In this document: in pieces, positions 34,467 through 43,507 of the stretch
How the letters are laid out: every line of letters begins with the position of its first letter
Numbering within the stretch: position 1 is the first letter of the stretch
Assembly: GCF_003113265.1 (NCBI RefSeq)
Contig: NZ_PUIV01000023.1
Location: 1 to 60,725, forward strand
Origin: Methylosinus sporium
Lineage (GTDB): Bacteria; Pseudomonadota; Alphaproteobacteria; Rhizobiales; Beijerinckiaceae
Direction: 5' to 3'
Length of the DNA: 60,725 nucleotides
The notes under the pieces: generated by a model
Databases searched by the model: none
What the model was told of the DNA's origin: nothing
The model's input: only the letters and a program-made list of their open reading frames with translations
Position numbers and translations under genes: made by a program

Positions 34467-35324
34467 TCAGAAAGTCTCGGCGATCGATTTCGCGACGTCG
34501 TGATGCACGGCGTCGCGCTCCTCTTTCGATCCGCCCGCCTCGGCGAGATAGACCGCGACGAAGAGCGGCGCGCGGCGCGGCGGGCGGAAAATGGCGATCG
34601 TATTGGCTGCGCCGTTTTCGCCGCTGCCGGTCTTGTCGCCGACGCCCCAATCCGGCGGAAGGCCGGCGCGCAGCCTCTTCGCGCCGGTCTTATTGCCGAT
34701 CATCCAGTCTTCGAGGAGGAGCCGCGACGTTTCCGACAAGGCTCTGCCCATGATCAGCTCGCGAAGGTCGCGCGCCATCGCCATTGGCGTCGTCGTGTCG
34801 CGCGGATCGCCGGGAATGGCGCTGTTGAGCGTCGGCTCGTCGCGATCGAGGCGCGTCGCCTCATCGCCGAGCGAGCGCGCCGTTTCGGTCACGGCCTGCG
34901 GCCCGCCGAGCGCGCCCAGAATGAGATTGGCGGCGGTGTTGTCGCTGAGCTGCATCGCCGCCGCGCAGAGATCGCGGAGGCTCATCGCTCCGTCCGCGAC
35001 GTGGGCCCTCGTCGCCGGCGCATAATCCAAGAGATCGGCTTGGCCATAGGCGATTTTGCGCTCGAGCGACAGCGCGCCAGCGTCGATGCGCTTCAGCACG
35101 GCCGCGACCGCGAGCGCTTTGAAGGTCGAGCACATCGGGAATCGTTCATCTGCGCGGTGGGCGAAACGTCGCCCGTCGCCGGAGAGAACCGCGACGCCGA
35201 GCCGCCCGCCGGCGCGTCGCTCGATCGCTTCGACGCGTGCGGAAAGTTCGGCCGCATCCGCGGCGCGGGCGAAGGGCGTCGCCCCGGACGCGGCGAGACA
35301 GAGGAGAAATCGGCGGCGATTCAT
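34467..35324 (-). CDS. Class A beta-lactamase with twin-arginine signal
   Basis: A 285-residue serine beta-lactamase. All class A elements are visible: STFK (active-site serine) in PMCSTFKALAV, SDN in QLSDNTAAN, the omega-loop glutamate in RDEPTLNSAI, and KTGSG in VGDKTGSGENG. The N-terminus RRRFLLCLAAS fits a Tat signal. A cysteine before the active serine and a serine after KTG recall carbapenem- or extended-spectrum-type environmental class A enzymes, but the spectrum cannot be read from sequence. It stands alone, without an ampR-type regulator, and its codon use matches the region, so I take it as a resident gene. Confidence 0.93.
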   Translation of the reverse strand: MNRRRFLLCLAASGATPFARAADAAELSARVEAIERRAGGRLGVAVLSGDGRRFAHRADERFPMCSTFKALAVAAVLKRIDAGALSLERKIAYGQADLLDYAPATRAHVADGAMSLRDLCAAAMQLSDNTAANLILGALGGPQAVTETARSLGDEATRLDRDEPTLNSAIPGDPRDTTTPMAMARDLRELIMGRALSETSRLLLEDWMIGNKTGAKRLRAGLPPDWGVGDKTGSGENGAANTIAIFRPPRRAPLFVAVYLAEAGGSKEERDAVHHDVAKSIAETF

Positions 35325-35442
35325 GCGATTGAGCTCCAGAAATGATTCATCGCTCGACCTTGGCGGAACTTCGAGGAAGCAATGCGGCCGCCCGGCTGCT
35401 CGCGGTCTTTGCCGGCCGGGCCGCGCATGTTATGCGCGAGCG

Positions 35443-35940
35443 ATGATCGATCTCGTCATCCGCTTCTCGCCGCAGACCCCGGCCGACGCGCCCCAAATCG
35501 AAAAGCTCGAGGAGCGGGCTTTCGGTCCGGGCCGCTATGCGCGCACGGCCTATCGGCTGCGCGAGGGCGTCGAGGCGGATTTGTCGCTCTCCTTCGTCGC
35601 CCATGTCGGCACGCTGCTGGTCGGCGCCAATCGCATGACCTCCATCCTCATCGACGAGGCCCCTGCCCTGCTGCTCGGCCCGCTGACGGTCGAGCCGGCC
35701 TTCCGCTCGCAGGGGCTCGGCGAGGCGCTGGTCAAGAAATCGCTGGACGCCGCACGCGACGCGGGCCACGGCCTCGTGTTGTTGGTCGGCGATCTCGATT
35801 ATTACGCCCGCCTCGGCTTCGCCCGCACGCCGCGCGGCAAGATCGTCATGCCCGGCCCGGTCGATCCGCAGCGCCTGCTCTATTGCGAGCTGCGCGAAGG
35901 CGCCTTCGCGGCCGCCAGTGGCAGGATGCGCCGGCTGTGA
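35443..35940 (+). CDS. GNAT family N-acetyltransferase (YhbS-like)
   Basis: A 165-residue acetyltransferase with the A-motif LTVEPAFRSQGLGEALVKKS (RxxGLG) and LVGDLDYYARLGFARTP, a pattern common in YhbS-type proteins. It is not closely similar to the two GNATs at 33.3-34.4 kb. The ATG at 35443 is chosen because the conserved fold begins there; the longer open frame from 35056 lies antisense to the beta-lactamase gene. It ends 25 bp before zapE. Confidence 0.86.
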   Translation: MIDLVIRFSPQTPADAPQIEKLEERAFGPGRYARTAYRLREGVEADLSLSFVAHVGTLLVGANRMTSILIDEAPALLLGPLTVEPAFRSQGLGEALVKKSLDAARDAGHGLVLLVGDLDYYARLGFARTPRGKIVMPGPVDPQRLLYCELREGAFAAASGRMRRL

Positions 35941-35965
35941 TCGCTTCGACTCGGCGGCGCCTTTC

Positions 35966-37108
35966 ATGACGGCGCCGCGCCCCCTCCTCGCCCGCTATGA
36001 GGAGCTCGTCGCGAGCGGCGCGCTCGAGCGCGACCCGGCGCAGCTCGCCGGGCTCGAGCGGCTGGAGGCGCTGGCGCGCGCGCTGGCGCGCAAGTCATCG
36101 CCGCCGGCGGCGGCGGGCGGTCTCGCCGCGCGGCTGCGCGGATGGCTCGGACGCCACGCGCCCTGCGCGGGCCCGCGCGGCGTCTATATTCATGGCCTCG
36201 TCGGGCGCGGCAAGACGACGCTGATGGACCTTTTTTTCGCCGAGCTGCCGCTCGCGGAAAAGCGCCGCGCGCATTTTCACGCCTTCATGGCGGAGGTTCA
36301 CGAACGCCTCGCCGCCGCCCGCCGCAGCGCCGCGCCGGATCCGCTGGCGCATATAGCGCAGGAGATCGCGCGCGAGACGCGCGTCCTCTGCTTCGACGAA
36401 TTCGCCGTGACCGATATCGCTGACGCGACAATTCTCGCGCGTCTCTTCACCAGATTGCTGGCGGAAGGCGTCGTCGTGGTGGCGACCTCCAATGTCGAGC
36501 CGCGCCGGCTCTACGAGGGGGGCCGCAATCGCGATCTCTTTTTGCCCTTCATCGCGCTGCTCGAGGAGCGGCTCGACATAATGCGCCTCGACGCGCGCGC
36601 CGATTTCCGCCTCGAGAAGATCGCGCTCGGCGAGACCTATTTCACCCCCGCCGACGCCGGCGCCCGCTCGGCGCTGGACGATCTGTTTCTTCGGCTCACG
36701 GGCGTCGCCACAGGCGCGCCGACGAAGCTGCGCGTCGCTTGCCACAATGTGATCGTTCCGCAAGCGGCCGGCCGCATCGCGCGATTTTCATTCGAGGATC
36801 TGTGCGCGCGCCCGATCGGCGCCTCCGACTATATGGCTCTCGCCGAGGCCTTCGACACGATCTTCGTCGACGACGTCCCGGCCATGAATTTCGAGCGGCG
36901 CAACGAGGCCAAGCGTTTCATCACGCTCGTCGATATTCTCTACGAGAAGAAGACGCGGCTCATTCTCTCTGCAGAGACCGAGGCGCAAGACCTCTATCAT
37001 GCGCCGATGGGACATGAGGCTCAGGAATTCGCCCGCGCCATATCGCGGCTGATCGAAATGCGCTCGCGAGATTATCTCTGCGAGCCGCGAGCCGGGCGCG
37101 TGGAATAG
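35966..37108 (+). CDS. zapE: ZapE/AFG1-type ATPase
   Basis: A 380-residue AAA+-like ATPase of the AFG1/LACE1 family, which in Gammaproteobacteria is called ZapE and destabilises FtsZ polymers. Walker A is HGLVGRGKTTLMDLFF, Walker B is in VLCFDEFAVTDIAD, and the sensor region ATSNVEPRRLYEGG is typical. C-terminal RNEAKRFITLVDILYEKK is a family signature. Start at the ATG at 35966. In Alphaproteobacteria and mitochondria the family also handles misassembled respiratory proteins, so FtsZ is not certain as target. Confidence 0.92.
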   Translation: MTAPRPLLARYEELVASGALERDPAQLAGLERLEALARALARKSSPPAAAGGLAARLRGWLGRHAPCAGPRGVYIHGLVGRGKTTLMDLFFAELPLAEKRRAHFHAFMAEVHERLAAARRSAAPDPLAHIAQEIARETRVLCFDEFAVTDIADATILARLFTRLLAEGVVVVATSNVEPRRLYEGGRNRDLFLPFIALLEERLDIMRLDARADFRLEKIALGETYFTPADAGARSALDDLFLRLTGVATGAPTKLRVACHNVIVPQAAGRIARFSFEDLCARPIGASDYMALAEAFDTIFVDDVPAMNFERRNEAKRFITLVDILYEKKTRLILSAETEAQDLYHAPMGHEAQEFARAISRLIEMRSRDYLCEPRAGRVE

Positions 37109-37231
37109 CCGACTGGCTCGCCGCGGAGGAATCGGATAGCTCTCCATTCGTCGCCGGGATCATCGTCGGTTTGACGACGTTTTCGATCATTCCGTTTCAT
37201 TCGAATTCTTAAAAGAGGCTGACCTGTTCGA

Positions 37232-37259
37232 GGTCGAGACATGGCGGTCGAGACATGGC
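37232..37259 (+). repeat. 14-bp duplication spanning the porin start codon
   Basis: GGTCGAGACATGGC occurs twice in tandem (37232-37245 and 37246-37259). Each copy holds an ATG, but because 14 is not a multiple of three only the first ATG (37241) is in frame with the porin; the second (37255) is in another frame. Confidence 0.85.
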
Positions 37260-38737
37260 GGTCGTTGCTCGCGGCCGCCGTCGTGACGATGGCGCTCGCG
37301 ATCGCCCCCGCATCGGCGGAGGAGGACGATTCCCGCGCGCTTCTCGGGTGGCCGACATCGCCCGCCGCTTCGAATGCGGCGACAGCCTCGAGCGCAACTT
37401 CGAGCGAGAGCGCGGCGAAGAAAAAAAAGTCGCCGCCGTCCTGGCTCGACGCTCTGACCGTGACGGGATTCGCCGAGGCCGGCTCCACTTTCAATTTCGA
37501 CAATCCCTTCAACAAGCTCAATTGGGGCCATCTGTTCACCGATCGCGCCAATCAGCCGCAATTCAACGCCGGCGTGATCGCCGTGCAGCGCCTGCCCGAT
37601 CCGAAGGCGACCAAGGACTTCGACTTCGGCTTCAAGATTCAGGCGATGGTCGGCTCCGATGCGCGCTACACGCATTTTCTCGGCGAGCTCGATTATGCGA
37701 TGCGCGACCGAACGCAGCTCGACATTCTCCAGGCCTTCGCCACGCTGCATCTGCCCTGGATCACCGACAGAGGCTTCGATGTGAAGATCGGCCAATTCGT
37801 CACGCTCGAGGGCGCGGAACTCGTCGACAGCATTTTCTACACTCATTCCTATATTTTCAATTTCGGCATCCCGCTCAAGCAGACCGGCGTGATGATCTCG
37901 TCCGATCTCTCTTCCTGGCTCTTCGTCCATGCGAGCGTCATGTCGGGCGACAGCGCCAGCCTCGGCTGGCCCGGCGACAACAACAGCGCCGCCTCTTTCC
38001 AAGCCGGCCTGCGCATAAAGGCCTTCGACGACAGACTGACCATATTGGGGACGACTCATATCGGGCCGGAAGATCCGAAGCAGCTCGATCCGCTCGGCGT
38101 CGGCTGGCCGAACATCCCTTACGAATGCGCCTGCGATCCCAATCGGGCGCTGTCCTACAGCAATGACGTAACGCTGACCTGGAAGGCGACGGATCGGCTC
38201 ACGCTGAGCACGGATATCAATTACGTCCACGACGATGGATGGAACGCGCTCTCGGCGACCGGACTATCCGAAGGCGTTCTGAGCAGGCTTGCCGACATTT
38301 ATGGTTTCAACGCCGCGCTCATTCCGCGTCGCCCGCGCGGCGTCAACGGCTATGGCGTGGCGCAATATGCGTCCTACAAGATCGACGACGTGTTCCAGCT
38401 CAATGGCCGCGTCGAATTCTGGCGCGACCACAATAAATATTTCGTCGGCGCCTATCCGGGCTATTTCGATTATATGAACATCGACCATGGCTTCTACGCG
38501 CCCTCGGCGATCTTCCAACCAGAGGGACGCGGAACGAGCTATTTCGCGATCACCGCCGGGCTGACGATCACGCCGGAAATTCCCAAAGGTCTTCCGATCG
38601 CCGGCCTGACCCTGCGGCCGGAACTGCGCTATGACGCATCCCTGACCGGCGCGGCGCCCTTCTTCGGCGCGAGCGGCTACAGGCGCTCGACCGGCATGTT
38701 GGCCATCGATGCGATCGTGCCGTTCGCGTTGAAGTGA
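37241..38737 (+). CDS. Outer-membrane porin-like protein (BBP2 type)
   Basis: A 498-residue exported beta-barrel protein. The signal peptide runs to about residue 26 (MALAIAPASA). A Ser/Ala-rich linker with KKKKSPP precedes a barrel beginning LDALTVTGFAEAGSTFNFDN. Aromatic girdles and short turns recur, e.g. FDVKIGQFVTLEGAE, YIFNFGIPLKQTGV and LTWKATDRLTLSTDINYVHDDG. The pattern matches outer-membrane beta-barrel porins of the BBP2/DUF1597-like group seen in Rhizobiales and methanotrophs. Ligand unknown. The only suitable start is the ATG at 37241, set inside a 14-bp tandem duplication. Confidence 0.8.
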   Translation: MAVETWRSLLAAAVVTMALAIAPASAEEDDSRALLGWPTSPAASNAATASSATSSESAAKKKKSPPSWLDALTVTGFAEAGSTFNFDNPFNKLNWGHLFTDRANQPQFNAGVIAVQRLPDPKATKDFDFGFKIQAMVGSDARYTHFLGELDYAMRDRTQLDILQAFATLHLPWITDRGFDVKIGQFVTLEGAELVDSIFYTHSYIFNFGIPLKQTGVMISSDLSSWLFVHASVMSGDSASLGWPGDNNSAASFQAGLRIKAFDDRLTILGTTHIGPEDPKQLDPLGVGWPNIPYECACDPNRALSYSNDVTLTWKATDRLTLSTDINYVHDDGWNALSATGLSEGVLSRLADIYGFNAALIPRRPRGVNGYGVAQYASYKIDDVFQLNGRVEFWRDHNKYFVGAYPGYFDYMNIDHGFYAPSAIFQPEGRGTSYFAITAGLTITPEIPKGLPIAGLTLRPELRYDASLTGAAPFFGASGYRRSTGMLAIDAIVPFALK

Positions 38738-38771
38738 AGGTCGAATACGGCGGAGATTCTCGGGAGTTCGC

Positions 38772-38848
38772 TGGCGACCCCGGTAGGATTCGAACCTACG
38801 ACCTACTGCTTCGAAGGCAGTTGCTCTATCCAGCTGAGCTACGGAGTC
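38772..38848 (-). tRNA. tRNA-Arg (anticodon TCG)
   Basis: Read on the minus strand from 38848, the sequence folds into a full cloverleaf: acceptor GACTCCG/CGGGGTC with one T-G wobble, D arm AGCTCAGCTGGATAGAGC, anticodon loop CTTCGAA (anticodon TCG), T loop GTTCGAATC, discriminator G and encoded CCA. It differs from the neighbouring tRNA-Arg (TCT) at six positions. Confidence 0.97.
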
Positions 38849-38938
38849 GACGCCTATTCTCTAGCATATTCGGCCGGCGTCGTCTCGGGCGCTTTCTCGT
38901 CGATTGGGGAGAACCCGCAGTCGCCGGTCGTCGACCGC

Positions 38939-39015
<77 letters not shown>

Positions 39016-39025
39016 GTGACGGCCG

Positions 39026-39337
39026 TCAGTGCGTCCACTGGCCGACGCGCTGCGTCTTGAAATTATCCGCGTAGGAGATGATCCGGCGCGACGGCGAGCC
39101 GGGCTTGGGCTCCTCGACGCGATAGACGAGCGCTTTGCGCTCGGCATAGGCGATCGCCTCTTCCTTGGTGGCGAAACGCAGCCTGATCTGCGCCTTGGCG
39201 TCCGAGGTGCCGGTCCATCCCATCAGCGGATCGAGCTCGCGGGGCGTCTCGTTCTCATATTCGAGCACCCAGGGCTTGGCCGGTCCGGGACCAGATTGCG
39301 TCGCGCTGGGGGACGGGCGGTGAATGCGTGCGGTCAT
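39026..39337 (-). CDS. NADH dehydrogenase subunit, NDUFS4-like (ETC complex I)
   Basis: A 103-residue homologue of mitochondrial NDUFS4, an accessory complex I subunit found in Alphaproteobacteria. The core reads KPWVLEYE, PLMGWTGTSDAKAQIRLRF, TKEEAIAYAERKALVY and ends with the ADNFKTQRVGQWTH signature. Start at the ATG at 39337; the frame open to 39412 would run into the tRNA-Pro gene. It lies between tRNA-Pro and the two tRNA-Arg genes on the same strand, away from any nuo operon. Confidence 0.93.
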   Translation of the reverse strand: MTARIHRPSPSATQSGPGPAKPWVLEYENETPRELDPLMGWTGTSDAKAQIRLRFATKEEAIAYAERKALVYRVEEPKPGSPSRRIISYADNFKTQRVGQWTH

Positions 39338-39412
39338 ATCGGCCTCGGCGAGAGCCGGCTCGCGAGCCGGCCAGAACGAAAAATCGGCGCTGTGGCGGGG
39401 ACTCCGCGCCAA

Positions 39413-39489
39413 TGGTCGGGGCAGCAGGATTCGAACCTGCGACCTGAAGTACCCAAAACTTCCGCGCTACCAGGCTGCGCCATACCCCG
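39413..39489 (-). tRNA. tRNA-Pro (anticodon TGG)
   Basis: Minus-strand cloverleaf from 39489: acceptor CGGGGTA/TGCCCCG, D arm GGCGCAGCCTGGTAGCGC, anticodon loop TTTGGGT (anticodon TGG), T loop GTTCGAATC, discriminator A and encoded CCA. Confidence 0.97.
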
Positions 39490-39582
39490 TCTCGCGAATA
39501 GGCCGCGGAGCCCATTTCCGCCGAACGCCTCGCTAGCACGCGGGCGCGCCGCTCACAAGCGCGAGCGCGCGGACGGGCCGCT

Positions 39583-40083
39583 CTATCGCTCGAAAATCGG
39601 ATGTTTGACCGTGTCGCCGACGGCGATGGAGAGGCGTTGCGCCGCGCCGGCGGCCAGCTCTATGACGGCGAGCGCCGGCCCGCCCGAGGAAATGACGCGC
39701 TCCGAATAGGGCTCCGCTCCGAGCGCCACGGAGACGACGCGGCCGGAACGCGAGACGAAGATCATATCGAGCGACAGCGGCGTGTTCTTCATCCACATGG
39801 CGACCGGCCGCTCTTCGCGGAAATCGAACAACATGCCGCCGTCGGAGGGGAGCGATGTGCGGAACATCAGGCCCCTCTCGCGCTGGTCGGGCGTGCGCGC
39901 CACTTCGACGCGCAGCCGATGCGCGCCGGTGGCGGTGACGATCTCGAGCGGTTCGACGGCCATTTTGACCGCGGGCGGCGGCGGTCCCGCATCCTTCGCG
40001 CGACTCGCGACAACGGCGCCGAAGAAAAGGAAAAGAAGAGCGACGACGAGCTTCGACACGCTCCGCGACAACGCACCCGACAT
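39583..40083 (-). CDS. DUF192 exported protein
   Basis: A 166-residue protein with an N-terminal hydrophobic segment (KLVVALLFLFFGAVVAS) and a DUF192 domain, seen in ERGLMFRTSLPSDGGMLF, MWMKNTPLSLDMIFV and SVGDTVKHPIFE-like C-terminus. DUF192 proteins are small beta-barrels of unknown function, some linked to periplasmic processing. I chose the ATG at 40083, preceded by GGCGAGG with a 6-bp spacer; an ATG at 40089 would add two residues. Its start region lies 123 bp from the end of the cold-shock gene on the same strand. Confidence 0.9.
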   Translation of the reverse strand: MSGALSRSVSKLVVALLFLFFGAVVASRAKDAGPPPPAVKMAVEPLEIVTATGAHRLRVEVARTPDQRERGLMFRTSLPSDGGMLFDFREERPVAMWMKNTPLSLDMIFVSRSGRVVSVALGAEPYSERVISSGGPALAVIELAAGAAQRLSIAVGDTVKHPIFER

Positions 40084-40212
40084 GTTCATCCTCGCCGCAT
40101 CCTGGCCGCCGCGCATATCACGACACTGTCGAGAGCTGGCGCTCGACGGCCATTCTGCCAAATGCGATCGGGAAATACAAAGCGGCCTGGAAGACTCGCG
40201 TCTCGCGCGGCT

Positions 40213-40800
40213 CTAATGAGAGGCCGGCAGCGCCGATTCGAGCGGCCGCACTTCGGTCGCCATCAGGCCCTTGGGGCCGTCGCCGTAGCGCACCAGCACA
40301 CTGTCGCCGGGCTTCAGCTCGGCCAGTCCGAAGCGTCGGACGGTCTCCATATGCAGGAAAATATCGTCCGTGCCTTCGCCGCGGGTCAGGAAGCCGAAGC
40401 CTTTTACCCGGTTGAACCATTTGACGATGGCGATCTCATAGCCGCTCGACGGCGTCACCTGGACATGGGTGCGCGCGGCTCCGTTCTGCGAGGGATGAAC
40501 AGCTGTCGACTCGTCCATCGCGACGACGCGGAACACCTGCATTCCCTTGACGCGCTTTTGCGCCTCGCAAACGACGCGCGCGCCTTCATAGGCGGACTGG
40601 AAGCCGGACCGACGCAGGATCGTCACATGCAAGAGAATATCCGCGCCGCCATCATCGGGAACGACAAATCCATATCCCTTCGAAACGTCGAACCATTTGA
40701 TGGTTCCCGACACTTCGACGAGATCGAGCCCGGCTTCGCCGTTTTCGATATTTATCGTCGACGCGCTCAACTCATTCTGGAATGAAATTTTTGCGCCCAA
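40213..40800 (-). CDS. Double cold-shock-domain protein (second copy)
   Basis: A 195-residue protein with two cold-shock domains. CSD1: GTIKWFDVSKGYGFVVPD and ILLHVTIL; CSD2: AIVKWFNRVKGFGFLTRG and IFLHMETV. The RNP1 motif of CSD1 has tyrosine in the first aromatic place and the RNP2 motifs carry leucine in place of one aromatic residue, so nucleic-acid binding may differ from the paralogue at 6574-7230. The start is a TTG at 40800 with a GGGGGAG Shine-Dalgarno 8 bp upstream; no ATG precedes the first domain in frame. Confidence 0.9.
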   Translation of the reverse strand: MGAKISFQNELSASTINIENGEAGLDLVEVSGTIKWFDVSKGYGFVVPDDGGADILLHVTILRRSGFQSAYEGARVVCEAQKRVKGMQVFRVVAMDESTAVHPSQNGAARTHVQVTPSSGYEIAIVKWFNRVKGFGFLTRGEGTDDIFLHMETVRRFGLAELKPGDSVLVRYGDGPKGLMATEVRPLESALPASH

Positions 40801-41361
40801 CAGACCAACTCCCCCTGCCGATTCGGAACGAATGCGCTCCGCTCGCCTTCGAAGACTCGAATCGCGACGCTCGCCCGTGAATCACTGTGGTTAAGATATC
40901 ATCGCCACGCTTTCCTCCAACCGACTTTTTTGTCTCGCGCGCCTTCGCTGTGGATACAAAGCCCGAAAATGCTTGGCGTTCCGCGACCTCGGCGCGGGTT
41001 ACGCGAAATACCGTACGAGCGCATCCAAGCTGCGATAACGGCTTCGAGAGTAGGAAAGCGACGCGACATGCGCGCTCCGCGACGCCGAATCTTCGCCATC
41101 AAAGCGGCGTCATTCGGCGCCAGAGCGACATTCGGCGCGCGAGCGCTGTCGCCTTTCGCCCAAATCGCTTTCGGCCCTCGCGGATCCATCCGGCCCGCCG
41201 GGCGCCGGACGTAGGGGCGAGAAACAATTTGCGCCTCCATATGTTGCGGTCGGCGCGAAGCCGCGACATAGTGCCCTCGCCGCCGCTGGTGGCGCGGCCG
41301 ATGAGCCGCAATTCCCACGAGAAGACCGCGCGCCGCCGCAAAAAACACGGACAATGAACGC
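40801..41361. other. 561-bp intergenic region, no gene recognised
   Basis: It lies between two divergent genes, so it should hold the promoters and leader of the cold-shock gene (left) and of the HpnO-like gene (right). Open frames on both strands are arginine-rich and show no recognisable domain. A 10-bp direct repeat CATTCGGCGC occurs at 41111 and 41129. No terminator or RNA gene recognised. Confidence 0.5.
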
Positions 41362-42801
41362 ATGACCTTCATGACACCACGAGACGATCGTGAGCAGACG
41401 CAGGCTGGCGGCGCCCCGAATTTCGATCTCGCCTCGCTCTATGCGGAGCGCGAGAGCGAGCGTTTCGCGCTGCACGCGCAGCATCTCAACGAGATGTGGG
41501 TGCGCGTGCTGAAGACGATCGGCTATGATGTCGGATTCGTGCGCGGGGCCGGCCAATATCTCTATGATCGCAAAGGCGCGCGTTATCTCGATCTGTTGAG
41601 CGGCTGGGGCGTGTTCGCGATCGGCCGCAATCATCCGGCGCTGCGCGAGGCTTTGATGAGCGTGCTCGGCGCCGAACTGCCCAATCTCGTGCAGCTCGAC
41701 GTGTCCGTGCCCGCCGCGCTGCTCGCCGAGCGGCTGCTCTCCTTCGCGCCTTATATGGAGAAAGTCTTCTTCGCCAACTCCGGCGCGGAGGCTGTCGAGG
41801 CGGCGATCAAATTCGCGCGCGCGGCGACGGGACGCGCGGGAATTCTGCATTGCGCGCATTCCTTCCACGGCCTCACCTATGGCGCGCTGTCGCTCAATGG
41901 CGACGAGATTTTCAAGAAGGGCTTCGGCCCGTTGCTCCCCGATACGCGCGAGATTCCCTTCGACGATCTCGCCGCGCTCGAGGAGGCGCTGCGCCATCGC
42001 GACGTCGCGGCCTTCTTCGTCGAGCCGATTCAAGGCAAGGGCGTGAACATGCCGGCGCAGGATTACCTCGCGCAGGCGGCGGCGCTCTGCCGCAAATACG
42101 GAACCTTGTTCGTCGCCGACGAGATTCAGACCGGCCTCGGCCGCACCGGCAAATTCTTCGCCGTCGAGCATTATGGCGTCGAGCCCGATCTCCTGCTCGT
42201 CGCCAAGGCGCTTTCGGGCGGCCATGTGCCGGTCGGCGCGGTGCTGACGCGCAAATGGATCTTCGATAAAATGTTCGACCGCATGGATCGCGCGGTCGTG
42301 CACGGCTCCACCTTCGGCAAGAACGATCTCGCAATGGCCGCCGGCCTCGCCACTCTCGAGGTGATGGCGAGCGAGAAGCTCGTCGAGAATTCCGCCGCCA
42401 GAGGGGAGCGTCTCCTCGCTTGCTTCCGCGCCATGGCCGAGCGTTACGAGCTCGTCGCCGATGTCCGCGGCAAAGGCCTGATGATCGGAATCGAATTCGG
42501 CGAGCCGCGCTCGCTGAAGCTGAAAGCGGCGTGGAATCTTTTGGAGACGGTGAATTCAGGACTGTTCTGCCAGCTCATCAGCATACCGCTGTTCGAGCAG
42601 CACAAGGTGCTGACGCAAGTCGCCGGCCATGGCAATCACACGATCAAGCTGCTGCCGCCGCTCACCATAGACGATTTCGATTGCGATTGGATCGAGCGGT
42701 CCTTCGACAAGGTCATCGCCGAGGCGCATCACGCGCCGGGGGCGGTGTGGTCGCTCGGCAAGACGCTCGCCGGCCATGCGTTGAAGGCGAAGCTCGGCTG
42801 A
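41362..42801 (+). CDS. hpnO: Class III aminotransferase, probable hopanoid aminotransferase HpnO
   Basis: A 479-residue PLP aminotransferase. The fold-type I class III pattern is clear: KVFFANSGAEAVEAAIKFAR, CAHSFHGLTYG, LFVADEIQTGLGRTG and the PLP lysine of LLVAKALSGGHVPVGA. The N-terminal block LNEMWVRVLKTIGYDVGF and C-terminal FDCDWIERSFDKV recall HpnO, which makes aminobacteriohopanetriol; other class III enzymes (ornithine/acetylornithine types) lack this N-terminal block as far as I recall. No other hpn gene is in the window, so the specific role is inferred. ATG at 41362, with a second ATG at 41371. Confidence 0.7.
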   Translation: MTFMTPRDDREQTQAGGAPNFDLASLYAERESERFALHAQHLNEMWVRVLKTIGYDVGFVRGAGQYLYDRKGARYLDLLSGWGVFAIGRNHPALREALMSVLGAELPNLVQLDVSVPAALLAERLLSFAPYMEKVFFANSGAEAVEAAIKFARAATGRAGILHCAHSFHGLTYGALSLNGDEIFKKGFGPLLPDTREIPFDDLAALEEALRHRDVAAFFVEPIQGKGVNMPAQDYLAQAAALCRKYGTLFVADEIQTGLGRTGKFFAVEHYGVEPDLLLVAKALSGGHVPVGAVLTRKWIFDKMFDRMDRAVVHGSTFGKNDLAMAAGLATLEVMASEKLVENSAARGERLLACFRAMAERYELVADVRGKGLMIGIEFGEPRSLKLKAAWNLLETVNSGLFCQLISIPLFEQHKVLTQVAGHGNHTIKLLPPLTIDDFDCDWIERSFDKVIAEAHHAPGAVWSLGKTLAGHALKAKLG

Positions 42802-42952
42802 CGAAAGCTTCGGCCGACGCGCATCCAAGGTTAACGAATTGGGAACGCGCCTTGCTCCGAAGAGGCGCGCGACAGGGGAGCCGCGCCGATTTGAAACGTC
42901 GGCGCAAATTTCCGCCTTGCCGCGCTCCGCTTCGAGACGAAAGGCGTCGATT

Positions 42953-43423
42953 ATGCGTATCAGTGCGACGATTCTGCCTGTGGCCTTGCTGGCCGCATTC
43001 GCCGGCTTCTCTGCGCCGGCCTACGCCGGCGCGCGCGGACCGGTCGTCATTCGCGGGCTCGGGCCCGATGATTTCGCGCCGCGCGCGCCCATGAATTTCC
43101 GGCCGCCTCATGCTTCCCGTCCGGCGCGCCACTGGCGCGACGAGGAGCCGAGCTATGGTCGCGCCACGATCGCGCCGCGGCGCATCGATGTGGCGTCGGA
43201 GGAGACGGCGCCGTGGCCGCAGCCGCAGCGGAACCTAATGCGCTATCGCGCGTTGGAGCCCGCGCCCGTCCCCTATGTCGCGCCCGTGTATTATGCGCAG
43301 GAGCGCAATCCCTATGACCGCTCCTATCGGCCGGGAGCCTATACGGCGATCGACCCGATTCCGCAGCGGCCGGCGCAGGCCTATGGCTATTTCCTCGATG
43401 AAGGCCCCTTCCCTTCGAGATGA
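42953..43423 (+). CDS. Small exported protein, Pro/Tyr/Arg-rich
   Basis: A 156-residue protein with a clear signal peptide (MRISATILPVALLAAFAGF, cleavage probably after AYA at about residue 25). The mature part is low in hydrophobic residues and rich in Pro, Arg, Tyr and Ala, with repeated short elements such as RPxRHWRDEEP, PAPVPYVAPVYY and YDRSYRPGAY; it looks disordered. No named domain. It lies 151 bp after the aminotransferase and 84 bp before the Tat phosphoesterase. Confidence 0.7.
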   Translation: MRISATILPVALLAAFAGFSAPAYAGARGPVVIRGLGPDDFAPRAPMNFRPPHASRPARHWRDEEPSYGRATIAPRRIDVASEETAPWPQPQRNLMRYRALEPAPVPYVAPVYYAQERNPYDRSYRPGAYTAIDPIPQRPAQAYGYFLDEGPFPSR

Positions 43424-43507
43424 TCCGCGTCGCCGCGACTCGAAACGGACGCATTGATCGGCTTAGACGTCATGCGTCCATTCGGGAGACGCCATGAGGA
43501 AGACGCC

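Noticed and set aside
34467-35324. Beta-lactamase as a recently acquired resistance island
   Set aside because: No integrase, transposase, repeats or codon shift surround it; environmental Rhizobiales often carry resident class A genes.
40899-41372. Minus-strand frame of 157 codons with a hydrophobic N-terminus
   Set aside because: The start overlaps the HpnO-like gene, the remainder is Arg-rich without a domain, and it has no clear ribosome-binding site; I do not count it as a gene.
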